Source: Paenibacillus nasutitermitis
GTDB taxonomy: Bacteria; Bacillota; Bacilli; Paenibacillales; Paenibacillaceae
Direction: 5' to 3'
Length of the DNA: 64,000 nucleotides
Assembly (NCBI RefSeq): GCF_014641075.1
Contig: NZ_BMHP01000001.1
Span: 806,001-870,000 of the forward strand
A model generated the notes under the pieces. That model searched no databases and had not been told where the DNA came from. It saw only the letters and a program-made list of their open reading frames with translations. This document shows positions 7,724 to 17,571 of this stretch, piece by piece. The position numbers and the translations under genes were made by a program. Positions within the stretch are counted from its first letter, which is position 1. Every line of letters begins with the position of its first letter.

Positions 7724-8728
7724 ATGAAAGAAATTAAATTGGGCATCGTCGGACTGGGACGGTTCGCCCAGTTGCATCTACAATGCTACCGACAAATACC
7801 AGGCGTTAGCGTAGCGGCAGTTTGCGACGTCAGAGCAGAGGCCGCGCAGGAAACAGCGCAGCAGTTCGGCTCTAAGGCATATACCGACCCGCTGGAGATG
7901 CTGCGCAATGAGCAGCTCGACGCGCTCATCGTATTGACGCCTGAACCGCTCCATTATGATGCGGTCATGGCTGGTATTGATGCCGGCTTAGCCGTATTCG
8001 TCGAGAAACCACTGGCGACCGATCTGGCCGATGCCGAGCGTATGGTCACAGCGGCTGCCCAGCGCAATACGCTGCTGGTGGTTGGCCATGCAACCCGCTT
8101 CGACCCGCGCAACTTGCAGTTGAAGCAAGCGATCGACGCCGGCAAGATCGGCCGTATCCGCTCGATCTATGCACGGCGCAGCGACGGCCGGCAATTTTTT
8201 CACATTTACAAACGGACGCCTGCCATATACACACTCGGCATTCACGATATCGATCAGATTTTGTGGTACATGCGGGAGCTTCCGATAGAGGTGTACGCCA
8301 AATCATCCTCTTCCGATGTAGGCGAAGATATGGTATTGGCAATGTTGACCTTTCAGAACGGAGTAGTGGCCGTGATCGACAGCAATTGGATGACGCCGAA
8401 TGCCTGGCCCGCCGGGCAGGATCAAACGACTCACATTATGGGCGATAGCGGCCAGCTGAGCATGGGGCATCCGGACAGTGCATTCGTCATGAGCACGGAA
8501 GATCGGCATGAAATCCCTAGTTTATACACCCTGAACAATATTCACGGCAAGCTGCAGGGTTCGCTTTATTCCGAGTTGGAGCATTTCATTGACTGCGTGC
8601 GGGATGGCCGATCGTCGTCACCGATCTTACCTGCGCAGGATGCATTGCGCGTCGTTAAGGTGGCCGATGCGATCGTCCGTTCGTATACCGAACAGAAGCC
8701 TGTGCTACTGGAGCCGGAACAACTATGA
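7724..8728 (+). CDS. Gfo/Idh/MocA family oxidoreductase
   Basis: A 334-residue NAD(P)-dependent dehydrogenase. GIVGLGRFAQLH near residues 7-18 is the Rossmann glycine loop; EKPLATDLADAE at about 94-105 is the family catalytic motif; HDIDQILWYM near residue 173 is the usual second-domain histidine segment. A strong site (GGGGGAGG) precedes the ATG. It follows the PLP enzyme after 39 bases and its TGA overlaps the ATG of the next gene as ATGA, so it is in the same operon. It belongs to the same family as the protein at 278-1294 but is clearly a different member. Substrate unknown. Confidence 0.9.
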   Translation: MKEIKLGIVGLGRFAQLHLQCYRQIPGVSVAAVCDVRAEAAQETAQQFGSKAYTDPLEMLRNEQLDALIVLTPEPLHYDAVMAGIDAGLAVFVEKPLATDLADAERMVTAAAQRNTLLVVGHATRFDPRNLQLKQAIDAGKIGRIRSIYARRSDGRQFFHIYKRTPAIYTLGIHDIDQILWYMRELPIEVYAKSSSSDVGEDMVLAMLTFQNGVVAVIDSNWMTPNAWPAGQDQTTHIMGDSGQLSMGHPDSAFVMSTEDRHEIPSLYTLNNIHGKLQGSLYSELEHFIDCVRDGRSSSPILPAQDALRVVKVADAIVRSYTEQKPVLLEPEQL

Positions 8729-9457
8729 GGCTGAGCGAGTAAATCCATACGCTGGGCAGCGGATTACTCTGCATGAACGCGAGTCACGAGCTTGACTGCA
8801 ATGTCTACCTGCTCGACCGCGACACAGCACAGGCAGTCATTGATTGTGGGACCGGCTATGGTGTACTCGCGTCGCTCGCCGAGCTAGCGCGGGACGGTTT
8901 CGCCACAGGTAACGTCTCCACCGTGCTGCTGACACATGCGCATCAGGATCATGCCGGCGGCGCAAGCCAATGGCGTCATGCGACCGGGGCGGCGATTGCC
9001 GCGTCGACCGAGACAGCCGCTATCATCGAAGCAGGCGATGAAGAAGCAAACGGCCTTTTCGGCGGTCGGCTTGCCGGCATCTACCCCATGGACTGCCGGC
9101 TGGACGCTTGTAAAGTGGACATACGGCTCGTCCACGGCGAGTACATCACAATCGGCGATTTGACGCTGGAGGCGATCGCTACGCCAGGACACAGCAGCGA
9201 CATGATGAGCTATATTGTGCCCGGAGCTGAAGGCGCTGTTCAGCGGCGACACCGTCTTTGCGGGTGGCCAGATCGCTTCCTTACGAACAATCGACTTCTC
9301 GATCGCCGATCTGGCCGCATCCGTGCAGCTTCTGTCCCACTATGAGGTGGATAAACTGCTGCCCGGTCACCTGTGCCCGGTTATACGCGGCGGCGGCGCA
9401 ATCGCAAACGCAGCAGCGGAATTCGCGCAAGGCGTCAACCCCCGCAGCATCGTGTGA
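8725..9457 (+). pseudogene. metallo-beta-lactamase-fold hydrolase gene, nonsense codon plus frameshift
   Basis: The frame encodes a metallo-beta-lactamase-fold hydrolase with the zinc motif THAHQDHAGG and a later TPGHSSDMMSY. The natural start is ATG 8725, coupled as ATGA to the upstream gene, but codon 6 is TAA (8740-8742) and the coding sense resumes at once (IHTLGSG). A second lesion at about 9225-9235 shifts the frame: FSGDTVFAGGQIAS, with the third-metal aspartate, and the C-terminal PGHLCP continue in the next frame to TGA 9455-9457. An internal ATG at 8773 could restart translation but would still give a truncated product. The gene is either inactive or carries two sequence errors. Its role would be hydrolysis of a thioester, lactone or similar bond in the operon's pathway. 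Confidence 0.8.
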
Positions 9458-9474
9458 CAAGAAAGGAGCTCCCC

Positions 9475-10487
9475 ATGACGACGATTATCGATATCGACAG
9501 ATTCAACCTGAATGCGGTGCAGGCAGGAACGAAATCAAGCTTTTCTCTGCGCTACACAGGACCGGGGACGACTATCTCAACGCTTCCTGTCAATGTAATC
9601 AAAAGTACAGAGCCCGGTCCGACGCTGTTGATCATAGCTGCCGTGCACGGCGACGAGTACGAAGGCGTGGAAACGATAATCCGGCTGTTCCTCGCTTTGC
9701 AGCCTACCGACATTCGCGGTGCGCTTGTTCTCGTGCCTATCGCCTACATGCTGTCTTATGACGGTGTTTCGCGTACCACGCCTGAGGACGGATGCAACCT
9801 CGCTCGTGAGTTCCCGGGCGACCCGAACGGTACAATCACACAGCGGCTCGCCTGGCATATTCAGGAGAAGCTAATCCGGCACGCCGACTTCCTGCTCGAT
9901 CTGCACAGCGGAGGGACGAATTACGCAGTTCCCGAGTTGGTTGGCTACTATCACAACGACGACGACGAAGTAGGCAGACGCAGCCGCGCGGCTGCAGAAG
10001 CGTTCGGCATGGAGGTCGTCTGGGGCACCCGCCGGCAATCGCCCCCGGCCGTACAGTATCGTCAGCTACAGAGCTCGGCGTTCCATGGCTGTATACCGAA
10101 TGCTTCGGCGGCCGACGCATTCGCCCGGAGGAGGAGAAACACTACCGTGATGGCGCCTACCGTCTGATGGCGCACCTCGGTATGCTAAAGAATCCGCAGC
10201 TTATTGTGGACATCCCCTCTCGTCCGATTCGCTGTCGGCTGATGAGCGACGGCAATTTCGACTTTGCGATAGAAGCTGCTACAGAAGGCTTCTTCGTTCC
10301 TAGTGCCAAGCTGCTGGATACCTTAGCGAAGGTTGACCGGATCGGCGTCATTTATGACTGGGGTGGAACTGAGAAGCAAATCGTTCTGGCTTATGGAGAC
10401 GGCGTGTTGGTTATGATCACGGGAACGCCGCGGATCGCGAAGGGCGGCTTCCTCTTTATGCTGAGCAAAACGCTAGAGACACCTTGA
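9475..10487 (+). pseudogene. M14-type deacylase (aspartoacylase/succinylglutamate desuccinylase-like), copy 1, frameshifted
   Basis: ATG 9475 with AAAGGAG 7 bases upstream begins a zinc carboxypeptidase-fold deacylase. The zinc ligands lie in AAVHGDEYEG (His and Glu) and LDLHSGG (His). After EVVWG at about 10020 the frame is lost. The true continuation is one base out of phase (HPPAIAPGRTVSSAT, then PWLYTECFGGRRI), and the remainder runs from MAHLGMLKNP to TGA 10485-10487. This is consistent with loss of one base in a G run at 10022-10026. Every part of the protein is present, so the lesion is a single event. A closely related intact copy is encoded at 21666-22694. Such enzymes remove acyl groups from amino groups. 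It ends the operon that starts at 5686. Confidence 0.85.
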
Positions 10488-10799
10488 TTATTGGCATGGC
10501 TGTCGCGCATGTGGAGGAGTTGCTGTTCGAATCCGGCAATTCCGTCGAGTTTGAAGGACTTGTTCGATGATCGCTTCCTTCTGCCCACCGTCATTCTTGA
10601 CGATACGAGCTTGGTCGGAGTCGGGATAGTCCTTTCCCGCAAGGAAGGATTCTCTTTGCTGACAGGGATCCGCACGGGGAGGGGCAACATTATAATACAT
10701 GGATTGCCGAACATCGACAATTCATCGTATTTCAAAATAACGGCTCCGGTGATACGGGGCTACACGTACGGGGTTCGCATCAAGGCGGCAAGAGCGACG
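10488..10799. other. unassigned stretch after the M14 copy 1
   Basis: About 300 bases with only unsupported short frames on both strands and no ribosome binding site. Some translations (for instance FIVFQNNGSGDTGLHV near 10720-10755) resemble beta-helix repeat sequence, so this may be the worn upstream part of the pseudogene that follows. Confidence 0.4.
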
Positions 10800-11109
10800 T
10801 GAATACGGTGAAAGTTGGCCGGCATCATTTACACGAATACGGCGCTGTCAGGAAGCAATTTTGTCAACAAATTGTCATGGCGGATGGGAAATCTTTACTC
10901 TCTGGAGCGGGTCTCAGCCAGTCGAACTTGACTGTACGGTACAGCTGTCGGACCCTGTTTGCCAATGCGTCTTCCGGCGATTTCTACTTGAAAACAGGCA
11001 CGGAGGCTATCGATGCCGGAAATAATCTTTCGTCTTCCAGCGTTGTCGACGATTGGACGGCAAGGCGCGGCCAGGCGGCATCGCCGATATCGACGCGTAC
11101 GAGTATTAG
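10800..11109 (+). pseudogene. C-terminal remnant of a parallel beta-helix (pectate-lyase-like) secreted protein
   Basis: The reading FANASSGDFYLKTGTEAIDA followed by GNNLSSS is typical of the end of right-handed beta-helix proteins. After a frame change at about 11045-11055 the next frame gives LDGKARPGGIADIDAYEY and a stop at 11107-11109, the standard closing motif of such proteins. Upstream frames include GIIYTNTALSGSNFVNKLS, also beta-helix-like, in yet another frame. Several frameshifts and the lack of an N-terminal part make it a dead gene. A strong terminator follows 15 bases later. The original protein was probably an extracellular polysaccharide lyase or binding protein. Confidence 0.6.
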
Positions 11110-11124
11110 CCGGTTATACGATGG

Positions 11125-11168
11125 AAGAGAAAACGGGGAGATGCATTACAGTCTCCCCGTTTTCTCTT
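11125..11168. terminator. strong bidirectional terminator
   Basis: A perfect 17-bp stem (AAGAGAAAACGGGGAGA at 11125-11141 with TCTCCCCGTTTTCTCTT at 11152-11168) and a 10-base loop. A-rich and T-rich arm ends serve both strands. It closes the 5.7-11.1 kb block. Confidence 0.9.
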
Positions 11169-11418
11169 GCGATTCGTACTCCGTCTGCGGCGGACCAAAT
11201 CGATTCGAATTCGATTTTGTGTTTTTTCTATCCATTCTCAATTTTCAACATCGAGCTCCCAAAACACGTTATAGTATTATATTGCTGTAATACTATACAA
11301 TTGAATTATGTCTAACAGATGACAAGGAAAAACACCCTGCGGCCAAACATTTTGCGCCGCATGTGGACACATTCGCTACCCTTAATGGGGCTTGAAAAAG
11401 AATAGGGGGATTATGAAT

Positions 11419-13815
11419 ATGGCACGTATCCGGCTTTTTTCTTTGGCGAGAAAACGAAACTTATTAGTAAAGTTGACTGCATTTATTCTGATTATTTCCT
11501 TGACGCCCTTATTGATAATGAGCGTATTAATCTACCAAAACATGCGAATGACGATGCAGCAGGAGCTGCAATCCGCTAATTTAAACTACTTGAAACAAAC
11601 GGTAAACGCGGTAGAGATCGTAACGAATCAAATCAGTGAAAGTTTCCGACGGCTTCCGTTAGATTCGAATATTCGCGAATTTGAAAATTTTACGCGCGGG
11701 TCATATTACGAATCTTTGTCCGGGGATTACAAGCCTGAAGATCAACCGGGATTATACGCCTATTTAAACAGCAAATATCGGCTCGTTACGAATATTCAAA
11801 TCTTGAAACAGTCGAACGATTATATTTATTCGGTTTATATGGTCGATCAGGGAAAACGAATGATTCTTACGTCGGACAACATACAATACAATCCGGATAA
11901 CTTTTATGACAAAGAGTGGAACGTCAGTTTGAAAACGCTTTCCGAGTTCCCGACTGTAATGGACATACGGGAATCAAAGGCGAGAGACGGCGGGAGCAAA
12001 GCGGTCATTCCGGTCTTTTTTACGCTTTCGATTCCGGGCAATTATCTTATTGTGAATTTGGATGTCGACTCCATCTACAACTCGATCGTCAGCAAGCTGG
12101 ATATCAAGCTTGGCAATTCGTTCTTCGTAATGTCGGAAACCGGCCAAATGATGCTGTACGACGGGCGAAACGAATTGAACGTTATGATAGGAGCAGACCA
12201 TAATTTTCTGGAGCTGCTGGATACTAAAGGGGAATCCTCATCCTACGAGCACGAATACAAAGGCAGGAAGATGCTCGTCACGACACAGAAATCGGATTCG
12301 CTCGGCTGGACGTTCGTTACGGCGGCGGCACTCGACGAGCTGTACAAAAGCGTGTCCACAATGAGCAGCATGATCATTTTGATTTGCTTCCTTCTTGTCG
12401 CGGCTACGGGCCTGTTTGCCGTCGCGGCAACCCGTAATCTGTATAACCCGGTCCGGCATTTGCTGCAGTTTATCAATAAGAACGTCGACCCTGATTCGCA
12501 CAAGGTGGATCCCGATCAGCGGGAACTGGGCGAATTTGGCACAATCCGGGGCAGTTTGGAAGCCGCCTTCGAGGACAGAAGAAGTTTGCAAATCCGTCTG
12601 AAGGAAGGCTTGCCGGCCAATCAGGAGAAGTTCATCCACATGATCATTCGCAAGCATTCGCTTGCCGTAGAAGATATTTCCGAGCGTTTGAAATTTCTCA
12701 GTCTTGATCTGAAGCTGGAAGGCATAGCGTTGATGCTGATCTCTCCGGAGGAGTCAGACAGAAAGGGGAAAAGTGTCGAAAACGAGAAACTGAGAAATCT
12801 GAAGCTGGTCGACATCGTGGAGAGCCATATTCCGGAAGAGCGGAAGCGAATCGTCATGGAATTTATCGAGGATATGTTTATCGTGCTTGTCAATTGTACC
12901 CCTCACGATTTTTCCGACAATTTTCAGCTTGCCAAACATATCATTCATCAAGCGGAAGAGCATCTGGGCATTCGATGCTCGATCGGCATTGGCGAATATT
13001 GCGAAGACATTTTCACCTTGGGGAAATCCTATGAGCAAGCGAAAGAAGCGCTAAGGTACCGAAGCATGACCGGTTCATGCGAAGTTATTTATATTGAGGA
13101 CGTACGTTTGGAAGGGACCCCTTTGTTTATTTATCCGAAAGACAGGGAAGCGATGCTAATTCATTCGCTCATTAACGGCGATTTGCCGGAAGCGATGCAA
13201 TCGTACCGGGAAATGATGAAAGAAATCCGCGCTTACGAAGGGAGAGTGCATTACCATCAAATCAAGCATGCTTTTATTCAATTGCTGGGAAGGTTCGTTG
13301 CGACTGCGGGCGAGATGCGGGCAGATATGAATACGCTGCTTCAGGAGAAAGACAACTTATTCAGCCTGTTGCTGCAGAAAAATGATTGGAACGAGATTAT
13401 GGCCTGGTTCGAGGAGATCATCAAGAAGCTGTCGGATCATATCGGCAATGCATTCCGGGAGAAGAACAATCGGCATATTGTTGAGGCGATGCGGATCCTT
13501 GAGGCGGATTGCGGCGGGACGATCTCACTCTCTACCGTCGCGGAAAAACTAGGTTTGAATCCGTCCTATTTGAGCCGTATTTTCAAGGAAGATCGGGGAG
13601 AAACGTTCTCCGAATATTTAACACGCAACCGAATCGAGCGCAGCAAACGAATGATTGCGGAGACGGATATGAAAATTAAAGAAGTCGGAGAGCACGTGGG
13701 CTATTACAAAACCAACTACTTCATTAAGCTGTTTAAAGAGTATACGGGGATGACTCCCGGCGAATATCGCAGCTTGAAGCTTGCTTCCGGCGACAAAAAT
13801 ACGCCGGCCAATTAA
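11419..13815 (+). CDS. membrane-anchored AraC-family transcriptional regulator
   Basis: A 798-residue one-component regulator. A membrane segment (LLVKLTAFILIISLTPLLI) lies near residues 15-35, an extracellular sensory region spans to about 300, and a second membrane segment (MIILICFLLVAATGLFAVAA) follows. A cytoplasmic linker leads to a C-terminal AraC double helix-turn-helix (LSTVAEKLGLNPSYLSRIFK, then IKEVGEHVGYYKTNYFIKLF). This YesS/YtdP-like layout is common in Paenibacillus next to oligosaccharide importers and senses an extracellular sugar or its binding protein. I start at ATG 11419, 8 bases after AGGGGGA; ATG 11413 is too close. It probably activates the importer at 14050-17571 directly downstream. 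Confidence 0.88.
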   Translation: MARIRLFSLARKRNLLVKLTAFILIISLTPLLIMSVLIYQNMRMTMQQELQSANLNYLKQTVNAVEIVTNQISESFRRLPLDSNIREFENFTRGSYYESLSGDYKPEDQPGLYAYLNSKYRLVTNIQILKQSNDYIYSVYMVDQGKRMILTSDNIQYNPDNFYDKEWNVSLKTLSEFPTVMDIRESKARDGGSKAVIPVFFTLSIPGNYLIVNLDVDSIYNSIVSKLDIKLGNSFFVMSETGQMMLYDGRNELNVMIGADHNFLELLDTKGESSSYEHEYKGRKMLVTTQKSDSLGWTFVTAAALDELYKSVSTMSSMIILICFLLVAATGLFAVAATRNLYNPVRHLLQFINKNVDPDSHKVDPDQRELGEFGTIRGSLEAAFEDRRSLQIRLKEGLPANQEKFIHMIIRKHSLAVEDISERLKFLSLDLKLEGIALMLISPEESDRKGKSVENEKLRNLKLVDIVESHIPEERKRIVMEFIEDMFIVLVNCTPHDFSDNFQLAKHIIHQAEEHLGIRCSIGIGEYCEDIFTLGKSYEQAKEALRYRSMTGSCEVIYIEDVRLEGTPLFIYPKDREAMLIHSLINGDLPEAMQSYREMMKEIRAYEGRVHYHQIKHAFIQLLGRFVATAGEMRADMNTLLQEKDNLFSLLLQKNDWNEIMAWFEEIIKKLSDHIGNAFREKNNRHIVEAMRILEADCGGTISLSTVAEKLGLNPSYLSRIFKEDRGETFSEYLTRNRIERSKRMIAETDMKIKEVGEHVGYYKTNYFIKLFKEYTGMTPGEYRSLKLASGDKNTPAN

Positions 13816-14049
13816 TCGCCGTTCATGTAAAGAAAGTGACGCTGAAATAAGCCAAATTCTTTACTTATCATCGTTGTGGACATGCATGTAAAAAAAGTTG
13901 CATATCTTTTTTAACGCCTCTCCTCCTACAATTAGCGTATCACAAGAACCAATCGGCCGATTTGGATTGCAGTGATAATCTCGAGGGGATAATTTAATGA
14001 ATGAACACATGAAAGTTGCACACACAATAACAGGGAGGTTAAGAATACA

Positions 14050-15666
14050 ATGTCCAAAGGAAACAAAGGAAACAAAATTTCCGCAGTACTTGCAACGATT
14101 CTGCTTAGCGTAAGTGTGCTCGGGGCATGCGGTTCCAATGACAATTCTGGAAGCGCTTCCCCGGCGGCATCGAACAAACCGGATACAACAAGCAGCTCGG
14201 ACAACAAAAAAGTGGAAAAAGTATATTTATATGCGAACTACGGACAGTTTTCAACAAATACAACGATGAGCAGTCCAGAAGCGCTGGAAGAGATCAAAAA
14301 AGTGATCATCGAGAAAACCGGGATTGAGCCTGTCGCCATAATCCCGCCGAAAGGTTCGGAGAATGACAAGCTGAACTTGCTGCTGGCCGGTAATGAGCCA
14401 CTCGATATCTTCGCCGGGGACATGACCACCCATCAGGCCAAAGGCGCCGTCATGCCGCTTAACGACCTGCTCGACAAGTATGGCCCCAATGTCAGGAAGC
14501 TGTGGCCAGAAGAGTGGGATGCTTCGTATGTAGCGATGTCGACCAAAGACGGAAAAATTTGGGGCATTCCGGACGTTCCTGCAATCAATGCGAACACAGT
14601 TGCTGTTCGCGAAGACTGGCTCAAGAAGCTGAATCTTCCAGTTCCAAAAACATTCGAAGATTTGGAAAACGTTTTGAAAGCGTTTAAAGAAAAAGATCCT
14701 GCCGGCAACGGACAAACCATTCCGCTGCTCACCGACTACAATACGAGCTCGGCAACCTTGAACGGTATGAATATGTCGATGGCTGCCGGCTTCATGGACA
14801 ACGGTTACGGCAACTTTATTGATAAGGATGGAAAAGTCAAACCGGCCGTCTTCGATCCAGGCTATAAGGATTTCATTACCCTGATGGCCGACTGGTATAA
14901 GAAAGGGTATATCTACAAGGAAGCGTTCCAGATCAATGCCCGTTCGATGGAACAGGATCTGGTGAAGCAAAACCGCGTCGGTGTCGCAGCCCTCTGGTAT
15001 ACCGGGGTGCTGAACGGAAACGGATATATGGCTTTGCGGCAAATTGCACCGGAAGCGAACTATATCGTGGTCGACCTGAAAGGACCAAAAGGCGATTCTG
15101 TTACTTCGGGAGGCAACGCGCTCACTGGAACGATGATCAGCAAAAATTCCAAAAATCCGGAAGCGGCCATGAAATACATCAACTGGGTTTACTCCGATCT
15201 GAATAACTACATGCTGGTTTTCTTTGGGATTAAGGATAAGCATTGGAAATGGGTCGACGAGAGCAAGCATACGTTTGAAGGTATTGGCGATAAAGTCTAC
15301 TACGGCGACTATCTCGCTGCGGCTACTTTTGCCTACACCGTACAATTCACATCCTTCAGCAAGGATTTCCCCGATAAAGGCGGATATTCGCCTGACTCCG
15401 AATACATCAACAAATATATTACGAATTTCAGCAGAGTCAAAAAACCGGGCACGTTCGAGTACGACTATAAATTCGACCAGAAAGAAATTACCGCCCAAAT
15501 TCCGACTTTGAACGATTTTAACCGGATGATGGAGCAAGAAGTCGTGAAATTCGTCGTGGGCGCGCGGCCGATTGCGGAGTACGACAAATTTCTGGAGGAG
15601 TTGAACAAGGTTGGCCTCGACACATGGGTTAAAGCTTATACCAGCGAATATAACAAAGTGAAATAA
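14050..15666 (+). CDS. extracellular solute-binding lipoprotein of an oligosaccharide ABC importer
   Basis: A 538-residue protein with a lipoprotein signal peptide (hydrophobic ILLSVSVLGAC; lipobox cysteine Cys27) and then a Ser/Asn-rich linker. It is the family 1 (LplA/YtcQ-like) binding protein, with FEDLENVLKAFKEKDPAGNG near residue 200 and PGYKDFITLMADWYKKGYI near 280, both typical of this subfamily. It captures a sugar or sugar-like ligand outside the membrane and delivers it to the permeases encoded next. GGGAGG stands 9 bases before the ATG. No ATPase gene accompanies the system; such importers usually share MsmX/MsmK. The preceding 230 bases hold no gene. Confidence 0.92.
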   Translation: MSKGNKGNKISAVLATILLSVSVLGACGSNDNSGSASPAASNKPDTTSSSDNKKVEKVYLYANYGQFSTNTTMSSPEALEEIKKVIIEKTGIEPVAIIPPKGSENDKLNLLLAGNEPLDIFAGDMTTHQAKGAVMPLNDLLDKYGPNVRKLWPEEWDASYVAMSTKDGKIWGIPDVPAINANTVAVREDWLKKLNLPVPKTFEDLENVLKAFKEKDPAGNGQTIPLLTDYNTSSATLNGMNMSMAAGFMDNGYGNFIDKDGKVKPAVFDPGYKDFITLMADWYKKGYIYKEAFQINARSMEQDLVKQNRVGVAALWYTGVLNGNGYMALRQIAPEANYIVVDLKGPKGDSVTSGGNALTGTMISKNSKNPEAAMKYINWVYSDLNNYMLVFFGIKDKHWKWVDESKHTFEGIGDKVYYGDYLAAATFAYTVQFTSFSKDFPDKGGYSPDSEYINKYITNFSRVKKPGTFEYDYKFDQKEITAQIPTLNDFNRMMEQEVVKFVVGARPIAEYDKFLEELNKVGLDTWVKAYTSEYNKVK

Positions 15667-15678
15667 GAATGCCTCTCT

Positions 15679-15714
15679 GACCGTATGGTGGGCATGCTGC
15701 GCATCGTACGGCCA
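15679..15714 (+). promoter_or_regulatory. stem-loop between binding protein and permeases
   Basis: Imperfect inverted arms (CCGTATGG and its partner ATCGTACGG) enclose a GC-rich centre in the 86-base gap. Hairpins at this position often stabilise the binding-protein mRNA and lower permease expression. No T-tract follows, so it is not a terminator. Confidence 0.4.
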
Positions 15715-15752
15715 GACGATATGCTTATTGAACGGAAGGTTGGGCGATTGGC

Positions 15753-16670
15753 ATGAATTCGAAATTACTAGGCAGAATCAGAAGGAATCAACTGTACTAT
15801 TTGCTCGTTATTCCCGGCCTGCTCTATTTTTTGATTTTTCATTACATTCCGATGCTAGGGCTAATGATCGCATTTAAGGACGTAGCGCCATTTGACGGGC
15901 TTGATGGTATTCTCACATCCGATTGGGTCGGCCTCCGTCATTTCAAAAATTTCATTAATTCGTATTACTTCTGGAATATTTTGGGGAACACGGTCATCAT
16001 CAGCGCTTACAAGCTGGTGTTTGGTTTTCCGCTCCCAATTGTCCTGGCACTCCTTATTAACGAGGTCAGACATATGAAGTTCAAGAAGGTCGTTCAGACG
16101 ATTTCATACATGCCGCATTTTATTTCGATGGTTGTATTGTCGGGCCTCGTTACCACACTGCTCAGCACGGACGGGGGTTTCGTAAACGCTGTGTTATATA
16201 AGCTTGGTTTCGAACCCATTGTTTTCCTGTCCGATACGCGGTATTTTCGATCGATTATCGTTGGTTCCGGCATATGGAAAGAAGTAGGCTGGAGCAGCAT
16301 TATTTATTTAGCCGCGATTGCAAGCGTCGACCAGCAGCTGTATGAGGCGGCCAAAGTTGACGGAGCAAGCAGACTGCGTCAAATATGGCATATTACGCTC
16401 CCAAGCATCAGCTTTATCATTGTCATTTTGTTTATTTTGCAAATTGGCAGCGTGATGGATGCCGGGTTTGAACAAATTTTTCTGCTTTATTCTCCTGCCG
16501 TGTACCAGGTAGCCGATATTATCGACACCTATGTTTACCGGAAAGGACTTATCGAAGTTCAATATTCCTTTGCTGCAGCCGTTGGCATGTTCAAAGCGGT
16601 AATTGCCATCATACTTGTGGTTGGAACAAACTATATAGCGAAGAAGCGGGGTCAGGAAGGAATATGGTAG
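15753..16670 (+). CDS. LplB-type sugar ABC transporter permease
   Basis: A 305-residue inner-membrane permease with six predicted membrane segments, beginning NQLYYLLVIPGLLYFLIFHY. The EAA loop that docks to the ATPase is at about 200-225 (YEAAKVDGASRLRQIWHITL), matching the family consensus. It pairs with the permease at 16681 to form the channel and takes substrate from the lipoprotein at 14050. The next gene follows after 10 bases. Closely similar in type to the permease at 50412 but serving a different operon. Confidence 0.92.
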   Translation: MNSKLLGRIRRNQLYYLLVIPGLLYFLIFHYIPMLGLMIAFKDVAPFDGLDGILTSDWVGLRHFKNFINSYYFWNILGNTVIISAYKLVFGFPLPIVLALLINEVRHMKFKKVVQTISYMPHFISMVVLSGLVTTLLSTDGGFVNAVLYKLGFEPIVFLSDTRYFRSIIVGSGIWKEVGWSSIIYLAAIASVDQQLYEAAKVDGASRLRQIWHITLPSISFIIVILFILQIGSVMDAGFEQIFLLYSPAVYQVADIIDTYVYRKGLIEVQYSFAAAVGMFKAVIAIILVVGTNYIAKKRGQEGIW

Positions 16671-16680
16671 GTGAATCAAC

Positions 16681-17571
16681 ATGAAGCGAAACCGCAGGTC
16701 AGTCGGAGACATCATTTTTAGCAGCTTTAATTACAGTTTTCTGACGTTGTTAACGATCATCTTTATTCTGCCTTTTATTATCATCGTCTCGACGTCAATG
16801 GTCGGAGAGGCTGAATTGCTCAGGAGGGGGAACTTGATTCTATATCCCCACCAACTTGATTTTTCCGCTTACAAGACGTTATTGAACGGCGATTCTATTT
16901 TGTATAATGCATACGGAATTACCCTCATGCGGGTAACGATCGGGACAGCGCTTAACCTTTTCTTTACGTCGATGATGGCCTATGGCTTATCACGTAAGGC
17001 GATGCCGGGTCGTAATTTCTTTATTACGATCGTTTTTATCACCATGTTGTTTAGTGGTGGTCTGGTACCGAACTACTTGCTATTAAAGTACTTACACTTG
17101 ACGGACACATTCTTGGTGATGATCGTCCCTTCGCTAATCAGCGCATGGTATTTGATTATCATGAAAGGATTTTTCGCGCAAATACCGGAAAGTCTCGAAG
17201 AGTCTGCGACCATAGATGGGGCATCACCGCTCAAGATATTAACGACAATCATTATTCCGTTAAGTTTGCCTACTATGGCGACGATCGGCCTTTTCTATGC
17301 GGTTGCCCATTGGAACGCCTGGTTCGACGCGACGATCTATATCAATAACCCCAAGCTCATGCCCGTGCAGGTGCTGATGCGACGAATCGTGCTTACCATG
17401 ACAACCCAGGATTTGGCGGGGGAAATCAACAACGTATCCGATACCAAACCGACATCCCAGGCGCTTCGCGGAGCGATGATTGTCATCACGACATTGCCGA
17501 TCATTTGTGTATATCCTTTCCTTCAGAAGCACTTTGTCAAAGGCGTTTTGACCGGTTCGATCAAAGGTTAA
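16681..17571 (+). CDS. YtcP-type sugar ABC transporter permease
   Basis: A 296-residue second permease (carbohydrate-uptake family, MalG/YtcP type) with six membrane segments. The EAA-type loop is LEESATIDGASPLKILTTII at about 178-197, and the subfamily's usual ending is YPFLQKHFVKGVLTGSIKG. It ends the importer operon. The next gene starts 232 bases later. Confidence 0.92.
   Translation: MKRNRRSVGDIIFSSFNYSFLTLLTIIFILPFIIIVSTSMVGEAELLRRGNLILYPHQLDFSAYKTLLNGDSILYNAYGITLMRVTIGTALNLFFTSMMAYGLSRKAMPGRNFFITIVFITMLFSGGLVPNYLLLKYLHLTDTFLVMIVPSLISAWYLIIMKGFFAQIPESLEESATIDGASPLKILTTIIIPLSLPTMATIGLFYAVAHWNAWFDATIYINNPKLMPVQVLMRRIVLTMTTQDLAGEINNVSDTKPTSQALRGAMIVITTLPIICVYPFLQKHFVKGVLTGSIKG

Noticed and set aside
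14655..14695. CcpA-site-like TGAAAGCGTTTAAA inside the binding-protein gene
   Set aside because: It is explained by the coding sequence (LKAFK), which recurs in this protein family, and lies far inside the gene.
14251..15537. Long minus-strand ORF (about 428 codons) over the solute-binding protein gene
   Set aside because: It is antisense to a complete lipoprotein with signal peptide and family motifs. It lacks a ribosome binding site and resembles no family.
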